A stretch of 64,000 nucleotides of DNA, taken from positions 1-64,000 of the forward strand of contig NZ_FNEB01000004.1 of NCBI RefSeq assembly GCF_900100005.1, written 5' to 3'. Origin of the DNA: Lutimaribacter saemankumensis. GTDB lineage: Bacteria; Pseudomonadota; Alphaproteobacteria; Rhodobacterales; Rhodobacteraceae. The position numbers were made by a program, and so were the translations under genes. Shown in pieces: positions 62,315 to 64,000 of this stretch. The notes beneath the pieces are model-generated. The model was not told the origin of the DNA. It saw nothing but the letters and a program-made list of their open reading frames with translations, and ran no database searches. How positions within the stretch are numbered: position 1 is the stretch's first letter; every line of letters begins with the position of its first letter.

Positions 62315-63559
62315 TCAGACGCGGTCGAGCGCGTCCTTTTCGGACTCGAGCTTCAGGGCAAGCTGCGCATGATCGCGCGCACGGTCCGCCATGTCAGAGG
62401 CGGCTTGCGCGAGGTCTTTGGCCGGTGCCTCGGTCAACGCCAGCAGCACGCGGCGTAGCGCGCGGGCCACCTCGATCTGCGCGGCCCCGTCGCGCGCCGT
62501 GGCCAAAAAAGCGGCGTCGACCATGTCCACGTCACGCGGCACGGGCAGAAAGACACGCGAAAACCGTGGTGGTTTCGGTTGGCTATCATTCGTGGCGTAA
62601 TCCCACAAAAGGGTGCCGAGGCGGGTCACCACCTCGATCGCGGTGCCCGGGTCGTTCACCCCCGGCGACAGGGCGCGCGACGCGATTTCCGACAGCGTCG
62701 TCAGGCCGAAGGCGGGATCCTGTTCATGCGTCCGTATGCCGCCGATCACGAAGCAGTGCGCGATCCGGTCGAGCGTGGCGTCGCTGACCGTGCCGCCGAC
62801 CTGCGCGATCGGCTGGCCGCGCAGGACATGTTGGCCGGGCGCATGCGTGATGTAGATCGATGCCGATTTGCCCGCGCATTCCTGCAACCGGCCCAGATCG
62901 GCCAACTGCACATAGCCCGACCGCAGGGCGGGCACCGGGGTGGTGCGTTCGGGCATGACGGTATTGCCGTCCAGCGGGTTTGCGCCCAGGGCCGGTTCGC
63001 GGGTGCGCGCGATTAGGCTGCGGCGGGCGCGGTCATAGGCGACGGCCATGCTGTCGTCCATGCTGCCCAACTGGCTGAGATGTTCGATCCAGCGCAGCAT
63101 GGCGATCACCACCATCGCGACGACGAATATCGTCACGCCCATCACCACGACCGCCGTTTCGCTGCCGTAGAATTTTGCGCGGAACAGGATGATCGTGGTC
63201 AGCGAATAGACAAAGGCCCCGATAAAGGCCGCCAGAACGCTCTGAGTGGTGGTGTCTTCCAGCAGCAGGCGGTGAATGCGCGGGGTGGCGTTGGCGGCGG
63301 CGGCGCGGTGGGCGGCCACCATCACGTTCAGTGAAAAGGTCGAAACGGCCAGCATGGACGAGGCCAGGATGGTCAGCACGGGCATGACCGCGTCCGGGCC
63401 GATGCGGCTGGCCAGGCGTTCGGGCATCCACGGCTCGACCGCCGGGGCGGCCAGTGCGGCGATCCCCGCCAGCAGGGCAAAACCCGCCACGCGGACACCC
63501 AACCTGCGCCAGGCGCGGCGCAGCAGCATCAGCGGCAGGTAGAGCGTCTGGCGTATCAC
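62315..63559 (-). CDS. DUF2254 membrane protein
   Basis: This 414-residue protein has four N-terminal helices (GVRVAGFALLAGIAALAAPA, VLTILASSMLAVSTFSLNVM, TQSVLAAFIGAFVYSLTTII, VVVMGVTIFVVAMVVIAMLR) and a large cytoplasmic C-terminal domain. That domain contains RSGYVQLADLGRLQECAG and the DPAFGLTTLSEIASRALSPG region. This is the DUF2254 layout. The function is unknown. It starts with GTG overlapping the stop of the preceding gene by four bases, so the two are coupled. Confidence 0.88.
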   Translation of the reverse strand: MIRQTLYLPLMLLRRAWRRLGVRVAGFALLAGIAALAAPAVEPWMPERLASRIGPDAVMPVLTILASSMLAVSTFSLNVMVAAHRAAAANATPRIHRLLLEDTTTQSVLAAFIGAFVYSLTTIILFRAKFYGSETAVVVMGVTIFVVAMVVIAMLRWIEHLSQLGSMDDSMAVAYDRARRSLIARTREPALGANPLDGNTVMPERTTPVPALRSGYVQLADLGRLQECAGKSASIYITHAPGQHVLRGQPIAQVGGTVSDATLDRIAHCFVIGGIRTHEQDPAFGLTTLSEIASRALSPGVNDPGTAIEVVTRLGTLLWDYATNDSQPKPPRFSRVFLPVPRDVDMVDAAFLATARDGAAQIEVARALRRVLLALTEAPAKDLAQAASDMADRARDHAQLALKLESEKDALDRV

Positions 63560-64000
63560 CTCGCGGCCTCCGGTCTGCGGGTCAGGATCGTGGGGTCGAG
63601 CGGTATCCGCCGCGCGCCCACCTGTTCGAGCGCGTCATCGACCATCTTGCGTTCCGCCGGCGCCAGCGCCTGGTGGCGCGGATAGACCGGATCGGCGCGG
63701 TCGTCCATGACCGGCGAGGCCCAGCCGTCGGTCGTGGCCAGGAACGCCGCCACGCCCTCGGCGCCGAATTCGTTGAAATAGCCCTGCATGACCACATCGA
63801 CATAGCTGAGCAGGATCGGGTGGTCGTCGCTGGGCGCGTGGTGCGCGCCGTCGGGGATCGCGTAGATCGCGATCTGCGGGCGGTGGGGCAGGGGGTGATG
63901 CACGTCATCGCTGACATGCACGCGGTCATAGGCGTGTTCGCGTTGGTCCAATGCGGCCCAGCTGTGCCCCGGCACAGCCGCGATCAACCCGTCGATGCGG
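63556..64000 (-). CDS. Gamma-glutamylcyclotransferase-like protein, C-terminal part (runs off window)
   Basis: An open frame continues past the window edge on the minus strand. The visible part ends RKMVDDALEQVGARRIPLDP and includes LLSYVDVVMQGYFNEFGAEG and a FLATTDGWASPVMDDRADP segment. These resemble the C-terminal half of AIG2/gamma-glutamylcyclotransferase-like proteins of alphaproteobacteria. The start and catalytic region are outside the window. It overlaps the DUF2254 start by four bases. Confidence 0.6.
   Translation of the reverse strand, partial: RIDGLIAAVPGHSWAALDQREHAYDRVHVSDDVHHPLPHRPQIAIYAIPDGAHHAPSDDHPILLSYVDVVMQGYFNEFGAEGVAAFLATTDGWASPVMDDRADPVYPRHQALAPAERKMVDDALEQVGARRIPLDPTILTRRPEAAR

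Overview
The window looks like a chromosomal segment of a marine alphaproteobacterium of the Roseobacter group (Rhodobacterales). The grounds are high GC with Rhodobacterales-style codon use over most of its length, a DddL-type DMSP lyase, a VPLPA-CTERM/XrtD exosortase module, CbiZ-type cobinamide salvage, and a uvrC/pgsA/moaD/moaE neighbourhood. The genus cannot be fixed from sequence reading alone. I saw no rRNA, tRNA or CRISPR array.

Region 1 (1-27.7 kb) is a surface-polysaccharide and protein-sorting island. It opens with the end of an IS5-type element (1-170). A leftward block follows: an SGNH-fused acyltransferase, a WecG/TagA glycosyltransferase, an unrecognised TIM-barrel-like protein, a Gfo/Idh dehydrogenase, a GT61 enzyme and a Wzy/ligase-like membrane protein. 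Several of these genes are visibly AT-richer than the rest of the window. Next comes an exosortase module (8.6-18 kb): two VPLPA-CTERM substrates, a leishmanolysin-like metalloprotease, exosortase XrtD with a fused EpsI domain, and a 1329-residue PA14-PA14-G8 secreted protein. It is followed by an adenylation-carrier-acyltransferase fusion and by glycosyltransferases interleaved with two sulfotransferases. Together these suggest a sulfated, possibly acylated extracellular glycan made alongside proteins that XrtD sorts to the surface.

Region 2 (27.9-30.6 kb) is a three-gene run: an AMACR-like racemase/CoA-transferase, a crotonase and DddL.

Region 3 (30.6-38.2 kb) is a B12 acquisition operon behind a cobalamin riboswitch: btuB, btuF, btuC, btuD, cbiZ, exbB, two exbD genes and tonB. 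Most junctions are 1-15 base overlaps, so a complete TonB-dependent uptake machine plus cobinamide salvage sits in one transcript. A cluster of AACCGCGCGGTT palindromes lies between it and argE.

Region 4 (38.4-64 kb) is mostly housekeeping and transport: argE, a ynjF-ynjB-ynjC-ynjD set, a crotonase flanked by inverted copies of a 65-base dispersed repeat, uvrC, an SDR, a Ca/Na antiporter, an S49 peptidase, an ABC-2 exporter, a CoxG-like protein, a DMT transporter, pgsA-moaD-moaE, a BON-LysM protein, an acyl-CoA synthetase, a Tat-exported metallo-hydrolase, an MFS transporter, gltX, a DUF2202 protein, a DUF2254 protein and a partial gamma-glutamylcyclotransferase-like gene.

The most novel-looking item is the 864-residue single-chain fusion at 19088-21682. 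It carries an adenylate-forming domain, a phosphopantetheine carrier with a GGDSL site, and a membrane acyltransferase-3 domain that keeps the R-X10-H motif. It could activate, carry and transfer an acyl group at the membrane.
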